Origin: Bedellia somnulentella
Lineage: Eukaryota; Arthropoda; Insecta; Lepidoptera; Bedelliidae
Assembly: GCA_963576735.1 (NCBI GenBank)
Contig: OY755171.1
Coordinates: forward strand, 10,602,001-10,666,000
Direction of reading: 5' to 3'
Length of the DNA: 64,000 nucleotides
Shown here: positions 32,345 to 44,509 of the stretch, in pieces
Position numbering within the stretch: position 1 is the first letter of the stretch
Layout of the letters: each line of letters begins with the position of its first letter
Position numbers and translations under genes: made by a program
The notes under the pieces: model-generated
Told to the model about the DNA's origin: nothing
What the model saw: only the letters and a program-made list of their open reading frames with translations
Database searches by the model: none

Positions 32345-34780
32345 ACAGAGCCACTTCTCAACCTAAACAACTAGTGCTTTTCTGTCATTCATAAATATTT
32401 TTACATAATATGATATATTTTTTACGGATATGTAATTAATTTCAATGTTCTATATAAATAGGAAAGTATGAATGCTTTGATAAGACTTGTACTTAAATTA
32501 AGAATGAGTTGCTTTTAACCCGTGTTTGTTTTTTCATTATTTATTATTGCGTCGTTTTATTTTTTATCTGATATTGATAACTCAATATTATAAGTAAAAT
32601 TATTTCAAAAAAATCCATATGTCGTTAAAAATAAGGAATATGAATAATTTCTTAGCATGCGGTAGTCTAATTTACTTTTATTAAATGAATATCTTGCTAT
32701 TTTATTAAAACCGCCTGCTATATTTGCCTTGATTTATAAAATAAACGATAAGTTGGATATAGCGATTGTGTTTCTTTTAAGTTTCATAATTTAACTGATA
32801 AAGCGCCTCCAGATTAATTAATCGAAATACTGATTTCGAATAGTTTAAAACGCCAATAAGAAACATTCAGTTTTTTTTTCATTTTAGTAAACTAATACGA
32901 ATTTTTGTGAGTAAATTTATAATTGAATTATGAAAAAATAAGTTATAACATCTGTATGAATATCATTCATAGTTTTTGTAATCTTTAATTTGTTTTATAT
33001 GTTAGTTTCACCAAATCTCTAAAACGCTATTGATAAATCACTTGGTAGGCTTAAACAAGTTTCTGTTAAAAAATAATTTTAAACATCTAATGAGCTTGCA
33101 GTTTAAATTCTATTTTGATATCAGATTGCGAAAATTACATTATAAAACACAAGGAATATGGGAACTAACTCTACAAAAATTTTTCCTAGAAAACAGGGTA
33201 AAGCTTTTTCCTTTTCTAATATATATTATTTGAGCAGCTAAGCCCAGTTTTACTTAAAGTATCGGGTAAAGGATTGATGCAGAAAACAGCAACTTCACCA
33301 GAAAATGTTGTTGCGTGACTTTCAGTAATTACTGCCTACCAATTTTACCTTTACATTGACACGAATCCGATTCATAAAGCTAATTGTTAGGTTTACAACC
33401 AAAACTTTCACTAAAGCCATCGACGCTAATGTAATTTATTTGTTCATATCAAAACTTTTTCATTACTTTCTTTAACGTTTTAATCTGAATTTCTTGAGAA
33501 AACAAATACAAAACAATTGCTATAAAAACTATTTGTATTCCAAATAGAGAAACAAAAAGAAATTATCATCTTGAAGGAGAGCGAATTTATCAATATTGGG
33601 AACCCAAGAGTTTTGTTTTACGAGTTGATAAAGTTGTTCAGATTGTATATCCCGGTGGAAGTTGATTTACATACAAGGAAGTATTTGCGTCGCCGTGTAG
33701 GTGCGTCCTCGTAAATCTCACGACAAGGGTATTTCTGTTTGTGAACTTTCTTTTTTATTTTCATTTTATCTGTGGAACGGAAAGAACTGAATACTCCAAC
33801 GCAACTCGAGCGGGGCTCGGGAGAAACTTCAATAAATCAATTTGTTCACTCGCAGTACTTAAACGAACATGTGCTCAGTGAAAGCCGGGACCCGCCAGCT
33901 ACCCTGGTCACGAGACAGCCGGGCGCCCCCGACACAACTCTGCATGAATGTTAAAACAAATTTATATTAAAGCGAATCTATTTAGAGTTCTACGAATACA
34001 GGCTACTTTTGTTAATGTTTTATGAATGAACTACTTATCAGGTCTATTTACTAAACTTTAAATTCATTTGCATGAAGAGTGATATAACTATGATATAATG
34101 TGGGAGTACCCTACTACTTTTAGTGTAAATGATAAATTAAATCATATATTATTTTCTGTGCGAATGGAATATTTAAGTAATTTATTCTAATTAATAATAC
34201 TTTATTACTACTTTTTTTCATAACTAACACTCATTATATACTCTCCGAGTTTTAAAGTGTGTTAGTAGAAAATGTTAGATTACGCATTTACATACATTGA
34301 AACGTGTACCAGAAAACTGCGTATGAAATATTAACATAGTAACAAACTTTGAAGTTTTAACTATACGAGTTACTTAATAGGGTGAAGATGAAAACGTCCG
34401 GTCAAACTACGTGTCGGTTTTGCTTCACAAGTTAGATGTGTTCGTCGTTCTATTTCACACACGATAAGGCTAACTTTCAGTCCTTTAAATGTGAATACCG
34501 TGTTGGGAAAATGTTACTAACGGAACAGCACAAGTAACTCGCTACTCCTTACTTACATCCTGGCTTTTTCAACTATGCACAGCTAGGATTCGTATTATCT
34601 AAGAACAGAATTGATACTTAAAAAATATGTATGTCAGATTTATTATTTACGTGTGGGACTATATTTTGTTACTAAACCTGTTAATGATTTTACGATATTT
34701 TTATCATGATCAAGTTCATGTAATTTTTTATGTTGTTTAAATTGTATTTAGATATATTAATGAGACATACATAGCACAAC
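32345..34780. other. Non-coding DNA with a GC-rich island
   Basis: Mostly AT-rich. 33680-33950 is less so, with TCGAGCGGGGCTCGGGAG at about 33806 and GACAGCCGGGCGCCCCCGAC near 33912. No coding family was recognised. Confidence 0.4.
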
Positions 34781-35028
34781 ATACATACATTCATATACTC
34801 ATGGCTATAAATTCCCCGAAGGGGTAGCCAGAGCTAAGTAATTAGAAATTCCTCAGCCACTTTTGGAAAGTTGAGTGGGGAAAAGATGGTGTAATAAAGG
34901 TTGTTGGTGATGGGTCTCCAACCGCATCGCCCAAAAATCCCTTAAAAGCCCCAGTACCGTTAGTCGCCTCGTACGTACACCCACCGGAAGAAATGAGTAG
35001 TGCTATTCTAAGCCGACACTACACAGCT
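34781..35028 (-). repeat. SINE-1 copy, full length
   Basis: Reverse-strand copy from the ATACATACAT tail to CCGACACTACACAGCT. It retains GGTCTCCAACCGCATCGCCC. No clear target duplication was seen. Confidence 0.85.
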
Positions 35029-38000
35029 AATTACTACATTAATTTCGTATAATATTAATTTTCCTATAGATAACAATTAATACCCCAAATTTGTGGTATA
35101 TTCTTATAAATATTTACTGATTTGCATAAAGTACTCGTAACATGCTATGTCCGTATCATTTTATTCGCTGTAACTTGTTATAAGTAGTTTATATGAAAAT
35201 TTTCTTTAAACAAAGTTAAAAGACTTTTATGAAGCACCTACTTTACTATTACATTATTCTTTCCGACGGGTGATTTTTAACGTATCTTATGAAACTAATT
35301 TAGAACTACATCAAATTAAGGGGCCTTTATATTGTTTTTAACAACCATCCCACCGCAATGCACAATATTTTATCAATAAAATAAAATAATTTAAATAAAT
35401 AGCTCCAATTAAATTAATAGAAACAGAAGGAAGTGGAATGAAGAAAGTGAGGTTCCAGTGAAAATTAATGGAGATTACAAAATTCACGGCCATTGAACGC
35501 CGCGCTTCAGTGAACCTTTGACTTTAAGTCGCTTGTTAGACTAAATTGAGAGAAATAATAGCACTCGTTTGTCAGCTTTAACGATACGCTATTGTAAGAT
35601 GCGTCTGCGGCTACGGCTATCCATTCAATAGATATTGGAAAATTTCGTATTAATCAACTAAACATGAAACTAGAACCAAATTGAAATATATACTTTGTTT
35701 TTCTTAGTTTACCTGTCTTAAATCAATTTTACTTACTTTCTTCCTTTATGATCGGTATAAACGATATGATTCCTGGCAGCGACGGGATGCCGAGCGCGAG
35801 GCAGGCAGTGCGAGTCCATCGCGGCGCAGTCGGCGGGGAAACACTGATAATGGCGGCCCCTGGCGCAGTCACTGACCGGTCCACTCGAATAATTCGGCCA
35901 CAACAGTTCCCGTCTCACTATGTTTAACAACTTTGCATGGCTGGCTTGTTACGCTAACTGTATTGCTCTGACATTGTAGCGAACTGTTTCGGCTTCTTAG
36001 CAACGAAACTTCTCCTCGCTCCGTTCATTTCGTTTGTTAAACTCCTCTGTTTGTTTCTCATGCATCGTATATCAGAAATTGTTCTGTTTTTGTTCACTAC
36101 AACTTTGGGATAATTTTCTTATTGTTCGCTCGTTATGCTGTTTTAAATCATTAAATTTACCATTTCACTACTGAAATAACACTTGCATTTGTTTAAGAAA
36201 TATTATTGCAGTCCGTTGAAAAGCGACCATGAGCAAAACTTAAAAAGGTAAATACGCGGGGCAGGTATATAAAGGTATCAACAGATATATAATAGTATGT
36301 AGCAACATTCTATGTAAGGAGATATTTACGTCCGCTGGTAGGCGTGGCAAGATCGAGGCGGGTTTGTTTGGAATCGACACGGAGGAGGAGTGGAGGCCTC
36401 TTGTCAATTTTGTGTACTCAACTAACAATGTTATATATAAATAAAGGTAGAATTGTAAACACTCAATGTTAACTTAGTAACTTAAAAGAGCCAAAACTAA
36501 TTTTACTTTTATGCTACGAATAGAGGGAACAATATTTAATAATTCACTTTCATATAAGTATTAAATTATTTTAACTAATACTTCTGGCTTTCGGAACCAA
36601 GAACTTAAAACAATTAAAATAAAATAAATTCAAGTTTTTCGTTTAATAAAGTCTCGACGTATTTATATTCTCTTAAGATTTCCTTTTTTTTATTTGTCAG
36701 TACGTTGTAAGAATTGATCATTTTAAAAAATTACACTTAAATAATCTAAGAAAAGTATCTTTTAGTCATATGATTTTAAACTACTATTTTTAGCGAAACA
36801 CTATTTAGATTATTGCATGCTGTTCATAAAATAATCTAAAATTTTAACTCTAATACAAAAAACTACTTTTAAAATACAATAACGAAATCTCGGTGAAGCT
36901 CGCTTTGCTACGAAATAAGTTGGCACGCGGTGTGACTACGAAGCACCGTGTGCTCGCATGCAACGCTCGTAGTAGACTGAACTGTGCTACACTTTGTCTA
37001 CGTATTATCATTCATACAAAAAGGTACGTTTCAAAGTGCACTTTAAGCACTGCCTTTAAGGCACAGAACTGAAAAACATTTTACAAATCACTTAAAACTT
37101 AAAGAGAAAAGTCTTGAAGTACGCAGAGAAAATCTAATTCTTGTTACTCTAACATAATGACGCCTTTAGAACTTACGATGATGTTGAGCCCCGATTATTT
37201 CTAAGATGACATATTTCTTGATTATCAAGCTCTATTTCCGACTAAAGAAGGTTGAATTTGGCGACAATATTTTGCCGATGGAGGCGGTCGTAAGGCTTAA
37301 GGGGTGGCGCGAAAATAACGCGCATGCGTTTCCTGTTTCCTGAAGTTTAGGACTCATCAAAGAAAGAAAAGTTACCAATTAATCAAAAACATTTTCATAA
37401 TATTTTATATTATTCTTCTTTTTATTTTATTTAAATTAGCTTTTTCATAGCTGACATACCGTATAAGTTTTATTTTTATTAATTATTTTTGTCTGTAACA
37501 CAAACCTCATTTAAAATTACGATACTAATATGTCGAAAATAAAACTGTTTAATATTTCATAACTTAAAAATAAGTTGTAAATGTAAATGTTTGAGCCGTT
37601 AGTTCGAGTCGCTCCCTACTCGATCACCCCAACTTCAATATGGACTTTGTTACCACCCAATACCTCGCGATTTCTCATGTCACAACATTGAATATATCGG
37701 CGCATTCCTTTGTGCACAGAATATTGCTTGCTTTTGTCGGAATGATGCTGCCCGCGCGTCTGCCACCGCCGCCGCGCCTCGTGACTTGTTTTACCAAAGA
37801 ACAACCGAAGAATTTCACGATTGAAAAGTAATATTTCGCCTAAAGCGATTCGATGTATTTCTTTTATATCAAAGATGACTTTACCCCCAAATGATTCTTT
37901 CTTTACAAAGTTCTTTTGACAAATGAAAACAATTTTACGTTCTTTGCGGGCGTCGATTTGACGTAACCACATAAACACAATGCTAACTCGATGTTCTCAG

Positions 38001-38725
38001 TATGTGGGAATGGCTAATCCCTGTTCTTGTAATTGCATTTGCTCTGATGTTTCGAGTCTAATAGTCTTCTGACCACCAATTAAGCTTGGATTAGTGTTGA
38101 GGTTCACCCGTCCAACTAATTCCTGTTAATTCTTAACTCAATCTGAAAGTTTATTAGTTGATTAAATATTAATTAGAGAATGGTGGTTAACTTTATTACT
38201 GGTTTTAAAAAGCGTTATTAAGGATATATAGTTTAATTAAGTTAAGATTAGTTTAATTGTAAGTAGTGAAGGTATAAATAGCGGTATGTGTTGCAGAGAC
38301 AGAACGGCTGAGGTAATGGCGGCGGTGTTAATACGAGCGGATGTGAGACGTGTTGTTCGGCCGCATTACCGCGACTCACCGCCGACTACTAATTAGTGCG
38401 GGGATTAGACAACTACACCCTATCCGCCGATGTTTGCAACTCGATTTTCTCAATAATTCTAACTACTTGAGGTTTTTCCTGTAGAGTATACAAGATTGTT
38501 AAGATTATAATTTTATTTTTATATTGTAATGTCATGATGCATAACTCAACTTAACTAATACTTGTGAACGTCACGTAAAATTTTAAATTAAGAAGCTCTA
38601 GATTTGTTTTTTGTCAAGTGACGATTTTAATGAGGTGAACGTACGGTATGTGAATATTATACCTTACCGCTTTTTGTGATGAAAGTACTCATTGTATTTC
38701 TTTGTAAAACTGTTTGATAATACTT
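35029..38725. other. Long non-coding stretch with several GC-rich islands
   Basis: Islands at about 35755-35900 (GGATGCCGAGCGCGAGGCAG), 36330-36410, 36890-37000 (with CTACGA/TCGTAG motifs), 37270-37330 (GGGGTGGCGCGAAAATAACG), 37735-37790 and 38300-38405 (GAGGTAATGGCGGCGGTG). Each is 60-150 bp in strongly AT-rich DNA and often has ATTA-type motifs beside it. No open frame resembles a known protein. They may be regulatory elements or exons of an untranslated transcript. Confidence 0.4.
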
Positions 38726-38966
38726 ATATGTATACTCACGGCTATAAATCCCTAGAAGGGGTAGCCAAAGCTAAAGAATTAGGAATTCCTCAGCGACTTT
38801 TGGAAAGTTGAATGGGGAAAAGATGGTATTATAAAGGTTGTTGGTGATGGGTCTCCAATCGCATCAGCCAAAACTCCCTTAATAGCCCCAATACCGTTAG
38901 TTGCCTCTTACGTACACCTACCGGAAGAAATGGAATAGTGTTATTCTAAGCCGTCACTAAACAGCT
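38726..38966 (-). repeat. SINE-1 copy, full length
   Basis: Reverse-strand copy with a short tail (ATGTATACTCACGGC) and the 5' end CCGTCACTAAACAGCT. A few substitutions from the 13.5-kb copy. Confidence 0.84.
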
Positions 38967-39034
38967 TTGTTTTACAATACATTGTAAATAATTTGTGTTG
39001 TGCGAATAACGTACAATTATGAGTTTTTCTGTTC

Positions 39035-39140
39035 TATTCTATGATACATAAACTCCTCACAGCCCGTATATGTCCCCACCAAGGGGCTCGAGCCTACCCT
39101 GTATAAAGGGCGATTTGGCCTTAGTCCAATAACTAATGTA
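39035..39140. repeat. Possible LINE 3'-end fragment
   Basis: CAGCCCGTATATGTCCCCAC, then CTGTATAAAGGGCGATTTGG and CCTTAGTCCAA. This resembles a recurrent lepidopteran LINE 3' sequence about transcripts ending in TGTATAAAAGG. Identification is from memory of similar sequences; element not named. Confidence 0.35.
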
Positions 39141-39487
39141 ATAATTAAATTTATCAATTTTAAAACGTGGCAGTGTGGATTAATTTTTATATGTATCAAT
39201 CTAGATCATATTTTTTTGAAATCATTGATTTACACTAACATTAAATGAATTGTAACCGCAAAGAAACACAATCACGTCTCGGGGCCAGTATACAATGACA
39301 GTGGTAAGACCGACCCGAGCTGCAGCTAATGTGTACATTTGTTGAGACAACCAGCAACCTCGTAATCAGCGGTTTCTGTTCGTTTAGTTGACTTTTAGTT
39401 TCAACATTGATTGTTTTTTTAAGCACTGTTCCAATTTATACACCTAATCATGTTATTAAACAGGTTTAGTCTTGTTTAGCCAATGTA

Positions 39488-39632
39488 TGTGTACTGTCGG
39501 CGTAGAATAACACTACCCCAGTTCTTCCTGTGGGTGTTCGTAAGAGTCCACTACTTATTTTTGGGCAATGCGGTTGGACATTCTGGCTACCCCTTCTAGG
39601 GATTTATTGTCGTGACTATATGTATGTATATA
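39488..39632 (+). repeat. SINE-1 copy with internal deletion
   Basis: The 5' end (TACTGTCGGCGTAGAATA) and the 3' end (GATTTATTGTCGTGACTATA) are present. Two internal stretches are missing: one after AAGAGTCCACTA and one between GCGGTTGGACA and TTCTGGCTACC. Confidence 0.75.
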
Positions 39633-39802
39633 GATAGTTTCTTTGTTAGATTTATTGCAATGTAAACGATTTAACGGCATATAGCTTACAATTTTATCAT
39701 TAGAAAAAAATGGATTTTATTTAATTTCAAGTTCACACTTTGTAATGATTTTTTTGTATTTACACAATCATCCACAACCAAAACTTGAGGAATTGTATCT
39801 TT

Positions 39803-39990
39803 CATCATCATCATCATCAGCCTATAGACGTCCACTGCTGGACATAGGCCTCTCCCAAAGATCTCCACAACGACTGGTCCTACCTGCCCTCATCCATCGG
39901 ATCCTACGACCTTGACCAAGTCGTCGGTCCACCTTCTGGGAGGCCTACCCACACTGTGTTGTCCGGTACGTGGCCGCCGCTCACGCAAAT
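39803..39990 (-). mobile_element. 3' end of a second RTE-type LINE
   Basis: CATCATCATCATCAGCCTAT followed by GACGTCCACTGCTGGACATA is a very common 3' terminus of RTE-type LINEs in moths and butterflies, with an ATG-repeat tail on the minus strand. Only about 185 bp is present. No coding frame is left. Confidence 0.7.
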
Positions 39991-40740
39991 ATAAAGTTTA
40001 ATCTCTTATGTGCATTATAAGTTATTTGTTTTTATTCGGCAGTAAAATTTGATATATTTTATCTTTTTTCACACATATTCTTAACGATTTCTATACACGA
40101 CAAGCCAGTTCAGCAGAGTTCTTCTAAGCAGCAGCGTGTCATTTGTTGTCACATGACGGATATAGTGTACCAATGTGATACATACTGTCTTTTTACAATA
40201 TTGGGACCTATCGTAAGTATTCATCGAAATATAAAAAAAAAACACTTACAAATAGTGAATGTTCATAATAAATTTTCAAATATCTTGACATCATAGACAA
40301 ACAAGTTTTCAATTCATGCTTACATACTTTCAAAGAATAATCAAGCTAGTTGAGTTGAAAGTGTACAAAGGCGACGGGCAAGGCTGAGCACACAGACCTG
40401 CAAAGAGCACTTTGCACTCGGTGCGAAGAAAAATGATTCTTATTTATAGATATCATAAGTTTCAACAATTTGTGTAAGGTTGTAGCAAAGCTGGCATCTA
40501 GTTTCGTATTCGTGACACGGTGCTCGAGACCACGAGCTACAGAAAGAGCAAGTCCTTAGGGTTTCGTACTAGGATTTCAATTTCCCTTTCATTATAATTC
40601 GTGCTAACCGAGTCCGGTTGAAAGAACGAAGGAGTGACAAACAGTTTTTTTCACCTGAATCTATTCCAGGACTTAGCTAATAATTTCTTCAATAATTATA
40701 CGTAGTAATTAATGACGAATAATGACGAATTATAAGTCAG
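39991..40740. other. AT-rich non-coding DNA
   Basis: A small GC-richer patch at about 40365-40430. No gene or repeat family was recognised. Confidence 0.4.
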
Positions 40741-40756
40741 TAATTTAGGCGACTGC

Positions 40757-40999
40757 TGTGTAGTGTCGGCTTAGAATACCACTACCCCATTTCTTCGGGT
40801 GGGTGTACGTAAGAGGCGACTAACGGTATTGGGGCTTTTGAGGCACTATTGGGCGATGCGGTTGGAGACCCATCACAAACAACCTTTTTTTCCACCATCT
40901 TTTCCCCACGCAGCTTCCAAAAGTGGCTTAGGAATTTCTAATTCCTTAGCTCTGGCTTGCCCTTCTAGGGATTTATAGCCGTGAGTATATGAATGTATG
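40757..40999 (+). repeat. SINE-1 copy, full length, with target duplication
   Basis: Flanked by TAATTTAGGCGACTGC (40741-40756) and TAATTTAGACGACTGC (41000-41015), a 16-bp duplication with one mismatch. 5' end TGTGTAGTGTCGGCTTAGAA, 3' end GCCGTGAGTATATGAATGTA. Confidence 0.87.
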
Positions 41000-41250
41000 T
41001 AATTTAGACGACTGCGATCATATGCTAAATGTTTTTTGCATGCATGTCTTTTTATGTGTTTTTTTTATATAAATAATCATATAACAATTGTTTGTTTAAT
41101 TTAACGCTCCATAGTTATGCATTTAAGTGAGTATGAGATGATCACTGATGATATAACATTATAATAATATAAATTTGAAGGTACATTAAAAACCAAAAAA
41201 ACAGGGTTTAAAATCTTCTAAACATTCCAAATAAATTATTCGTAAAATTT

Positions 41251-41501
41251 ACATACATACATACATATACTCACGGCTGTAAATCCCTTAACGGGGTAGC
41301 CAGAGCCTTGGAATGAGAAATTCCTCAGCCACTTTTGGAAGTTAATTGGGGAAAAGATGGTAATAATAAATGTTTTTGGTGACGGGTCTCCAACCACATC
41401 GCCCAAAAATCACTTAAAAAGCCCCTATACCCTTAGTCGCCTCTTACGATCACCCACGGGTTGAAATGGGGTAGTGTTATTCTAAGCCGACACTACACGG
41501 C
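41251..41501 (-). repeat. SINE-1 copy, full length, CTTAACGGGG subtype
   Basis: Tail ACATACATACATACATATAC, then TCACGGCTGTAAATCCC and TTAACGGGGTAGCC. It shares this variant with the copy at 1170. The 5' end AAGCCGACACTACACGGC is at right. Confidence 0.86.
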
Positions 41502-41620
41502 AAAAAAAAATATCAAAAAAAATCGTAAAATTTCTCTTAATTAATAACTGAAAATCTTAATACATTGACACAGCACTTTATTTTTTTAATCTAATGCAGC
41601 TCTTTTTAACTATGTCATAA

Positions 41621-41867
41621 CATACATACATGCATTATACTTTCGGCTACAAATCCCAAGAAGAGGAACCAGACGTTATAATTAAAAATTCTTTAGCAAC
41701 TTCCGAAGCTCTTTACGGAAATCATATAAAAGAAAAGATTTGTTGATAATGGGTCACCAGCAATATGACATAAAATAACTTTAAAAGCCCCGAAACCCTA
41801 AGCCGTCTCTTGCGACACCTTCGGGTAGATATAGGTTATTGCTATTCTAAATTGACACCACACACAC
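41621..41867 (-). repeat. SINE-1 copy, strongly diverged
   Basis: Same order of parts as SINE-1 (CATACATACATGCATTATAC tail, CCAGACGTTATAATT, GATAATGGGTCACCAGC, GCTATTCTAAATTGACACC), but with many changes. An old copy directly before LINE-C. Confidence 0.72.
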
Positions 41868-41892
41868 TATTTTATACATAAATACATATACA

Positions 41893-44265
41893 GCACTTTA
41901 TGACGTTCATGCACCAATAAAAGCGGTGAAAATGAAACATTTACCGGCACCATGGCTCAGTACTGATATTAAAAATCTTTTGACTAAAAAAGCACGTGCC
42001 AAGTCTAAATTTAAATCTCGACCAACTGATGTAAATAAAGAAAAGTATGTTTTAATTCGAAATCATTGCAATAGGGTGTGTAGGGATGCACAACGACACC
42101 ACATTCATGAATCCGTTGAAAATGGCGATCCAGCTAAAATCTGGAAGTTTCTTAGATCCTTAGGAGTTGGAAAATCTCGTCAAGATTCAATCCCAAAAGA
42201 CATTGACCTCAAGTTACTTAACAATCATTTTTCCTCATCTTCTGCCTTTGGAGGTTTTCAAAAGGCTGAAACATTAAATTATCTTTCTGCACTTCCAACT
42301 CCGGATCATCCACCCTTTAATATGTGTCAATTCTCCGATTGTGATGTTAATAAGAACATTATATCTATTACATCAAACGCAGTAGGCGGTGATTGTATTA
42401 GCCGTAAAATGATATTGCCTATCCTTGACATAATTGTTCCCGTTATCACCAAAATCTTTAACAATTCCATATCCTCAGGATCATTTCCAACAATATGGAA
42501 AGAAGCCCAAGTTACCCCTATTCCTAAAAAAGTCAATCCTAAGTCCTTTTCTGAATATCGTCCTATATCTATCCTCCCTTTCCTTTCTAAAGTTCTTGAA
42601 CGATTGGTTAATAGACAACTCAGTGACTTTCTCACTAAAAATGATCTCCTTAATCCTTTTCAATCTGGTTTCCGTCCTTCTCACAGTACTGTCACGGCTC
42701 TTGTCAAAATTACTGACGACATTCGTTTGGGGATGGATAAGGGTCTGCTGACTATCCTGGCATTGCTAGATTTCAGTAGTGCTTTCAACACAGTTGACTT
42801 CGAAATATTATTAGCTTTACTTCGTTCTCTTAACATATCTCCAACGGTGATTGACTGGTTTCGTAGTTATCTACTAGGACGACGGCAGCGTATTCGCATC
42901 GAGGAGTCTTACTCTCCCTGGTGCGAGTTAACTGCCGGTGTTCCACAAGGTGGTGTGTTGTCTCCTCTTTTATTTGCTATATTTATTAATAGTATTTCTC
43001 TTCAACTAACTTCTTCCTACCACCTTTATGCAGATGATCTTCAGATTTACACACAGGCTAATTTTGACCAATTAAATATGTCCATAAACTTGATTAATGT
43101 TGATTTGGAGCGGATTTTGAAATGGAGTGAAGCATATGGACTAAAAGTGAATCCAAATAAGACACAGATAATTATAGTCGGTAGTTCTCGAATTATTTCT
43201 AGGATCGACTATAAGTCACTACCGCCTATATTATTTGACGGAACATCAATTCCTATTAGCCCTACAGTTAAAAACCTAGGGATAATGATAGACAGCACCT
43301 TATCTTGGGTGCCACAATTAGAAATGGTTAGCCGAAAGATGTTCGCTTCAGCGGGATCCCTCAGAAGGTTGCGTAATTTTCTTCCTACTGCTACTAAAAC
43401 TGCGTTAGCTCAATCACTTCTCTTGCCCCTTCTTGACTATGCTGATACTTGCTACCTTGATATAACTGAAGAGCAACTTAATAAACTTGAGCGCCTCCAA
43501 AACTTTTGCATTAGGTTTATTTTTGGATTGAGGAAATATGATCATGTATCTGTATATCGCACTCAACTGAAATGGCTTCCTATTCGTCTCCGCCGGAATG
43601 CACATACACTTTCTCTCCTTCACTCTATTTTATTCAATCCTGCCACCCCTTTCTATCTAAAAGAACGTTTTCAATTTCTCTCCTCTTCCCACGATCTTAA
43701 TCTACGTTCTGAACATAATCTTCTATTAAGCATTCCCTCCCATTCAACCAATTACTATGGCTCCTCCTTCACTGTGCAGGCTGTTCAATTGTGGAACGCA
43801 CTTCCGGTAGAGATTCGTCAGGCTAAATCCCAATCTATTTTTAAGGATATGGTAAAAAAGCACTACCTCACTGAAACGCTATAATACTGTTGCAAATTAA
43901 ATTATATATATTAAGTATATAAATAAAAATATGTATCATAATATTTGTATGTAGTTTTAATTTATTGTATCATAGTATTTATATGTTTGTTAATAGTTTA
44001 TTATTTTATAACTAGATTTAAGTATGACTGGATTGTTGTATTGTTTAAGCAGATTAACGCATAGTCATCAGTTTCACCATGTTGTTGTACATCTATCTCA
44101 CATGACTCTAATTTATTGACCTCTCCATTCAAAGGTTGTCTGGAAGAGATCGCTTTTAGTGATAAGACCGCCAATTGTACTTTTGTTAATTCATTCTGTG
44201 TATTTGTAATTGTTTTTCCATATTTGATGTACAATAAAGAGTTTTCTATTCTATTCTATTCTATA
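41893..44265 (+). mobile_element. LINE-C: CR1/Jockey-superfamily retrotransposon, 5'-truncated
   Basis: About 2.4 kb. The reading frame is already open at the left edge (LYDVHAPIKAV before the first conserved residues), so the endonuclease part is lost by 5' truncation. It is followed by about 370 bp of 3' UTR with AATAAA and a TTCTA-repeat tail at 44247-44266. The UTR has a stem-like motif (44131-44172: TGGAAGAGATCGC...GTGATAAGACCGCC) also seen at 10470. A second, inverted fragment lies at 47146. Confidence 0.85.
41926..43884 (+). CDS. LINE-C reverse transcriptase, 652 open codons
   Basis: C-terminal two-thirds of a LINE polyprotein. Motifs: FPTIWKEAQVTPIPK (187-201), YRPISILPFLSKVLE (211-225), QSGFRPSHST (246-255), LLDFSSAFNTVD (280-291, first catalytic Asp), GVPQGGVLSPLLF (338-350) and YADD (368-371). 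The tail ends SSFTVQAVQLWNALPVEIR, typical of CR1/L2/Jockey-like elements. The position used as start is a GTG inside the element, not a true initiator. It is uninterrupted, so the copy is recent. Clade within the superfamily is unresolved. Confidence 0.87.
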   Translation: MKMKHLPAPWLSTDIKNLLTKKARAKSKFKSRPTDVNKEKYVLIRNHCNRVCRDAQRHHIHESVENGDPAKIWKFLRSLGVGKSRQDSIPKDIDLKLLNNHFSSSSAFGGFQKAETLNYLSALPTPDHPPFNMCQFSDCDVNKNIISITSNAVGGDCISRKMILPILDIIVPVITKIFNNSISSGSFPTIWKEAQVTPIPKKVNPKSFSEYRPISILPFLSKVLERLVNRQLSDFLTKNDLLNPFQSGFRPSHSTVTALVKITDDIRLGMDKGLLTILALLDFSSAFNTVDFEILLALLRSLNISPTVIDWFRSYLLGRRQRIRIEESYSPWCELTAGVPQGGVLSPLLFAIFINSISLQLTSSYHLYADDLQIYTQANFDQLNMSINLINVDLERILKWSEAYGLKVNPNKTQIIIVGSSRIISRIDYKSLPPILFDGTSIPISPTVKNLGIMIDSTLSWVPQLEMVSRKMFASAGSLRRLRNFLPTATKTALAQSLLLPLLDYADTCYLDITEEQLNKLERLQNFCIRFIFGLRKYDHVSVYRTQLKWLPIRLRRNAHTLSLLHSILFNPATPFYLKERFQFLSSSHDLNLRSEHNLLLSIPSHSTNYYGSSFTVQAVQLWNALPVEIRQAKSQSIFKDMVKKHYLTETL

Positions 44266-44356
44266 CTCACGGCTATATTTCCCTAGAAGGGGTAGCCAGA
44301 GCTAAGGAATTATAAATTCCACAGCCACTTTTGGAAGTTGAGTGGGGAAAAGATAT
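44266..44356 (-). repeat. SINE-1 fragment adjoining the LINE-C tail
   Basis: TACTCACGGCTATATTTCCC and GGTAGCCAGAGCTAAGGAAT through AGTGGGGAAAAGAT, then lost. The element starts exactly where the TTCTA tail of LINE-C stops, so LINE-C probably inserted at or in the SINE tail. Confidence 0.78.
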
Positions 44357-44456
44357 TACTATTTTAATTACTATTTTATACATATTAGTTAATTCATAAA
44401 AAATCCAATGAGTAACTATGTAGATATGGGTAAACTTTATTAGAATGAGAACATTA

Positions 44457-44505
44457 ACAAAACTTTACCTTTGTTGTTAATGACACAACAAAGGTAAAGT
44501 TTTGT
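44457..44505. repeat. Perfect 21-bp inverted repeat with 7-nt loop
   Basis: 44457-44477 is the exact reverse complement of 44485-44505 (arm begins ACAAAACTTTACCTTTG). The loop is TAATGAC. No coding or known repeat surrounds it. Confidence 0.8.
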
Positions 44506-44509
44506 CAAT

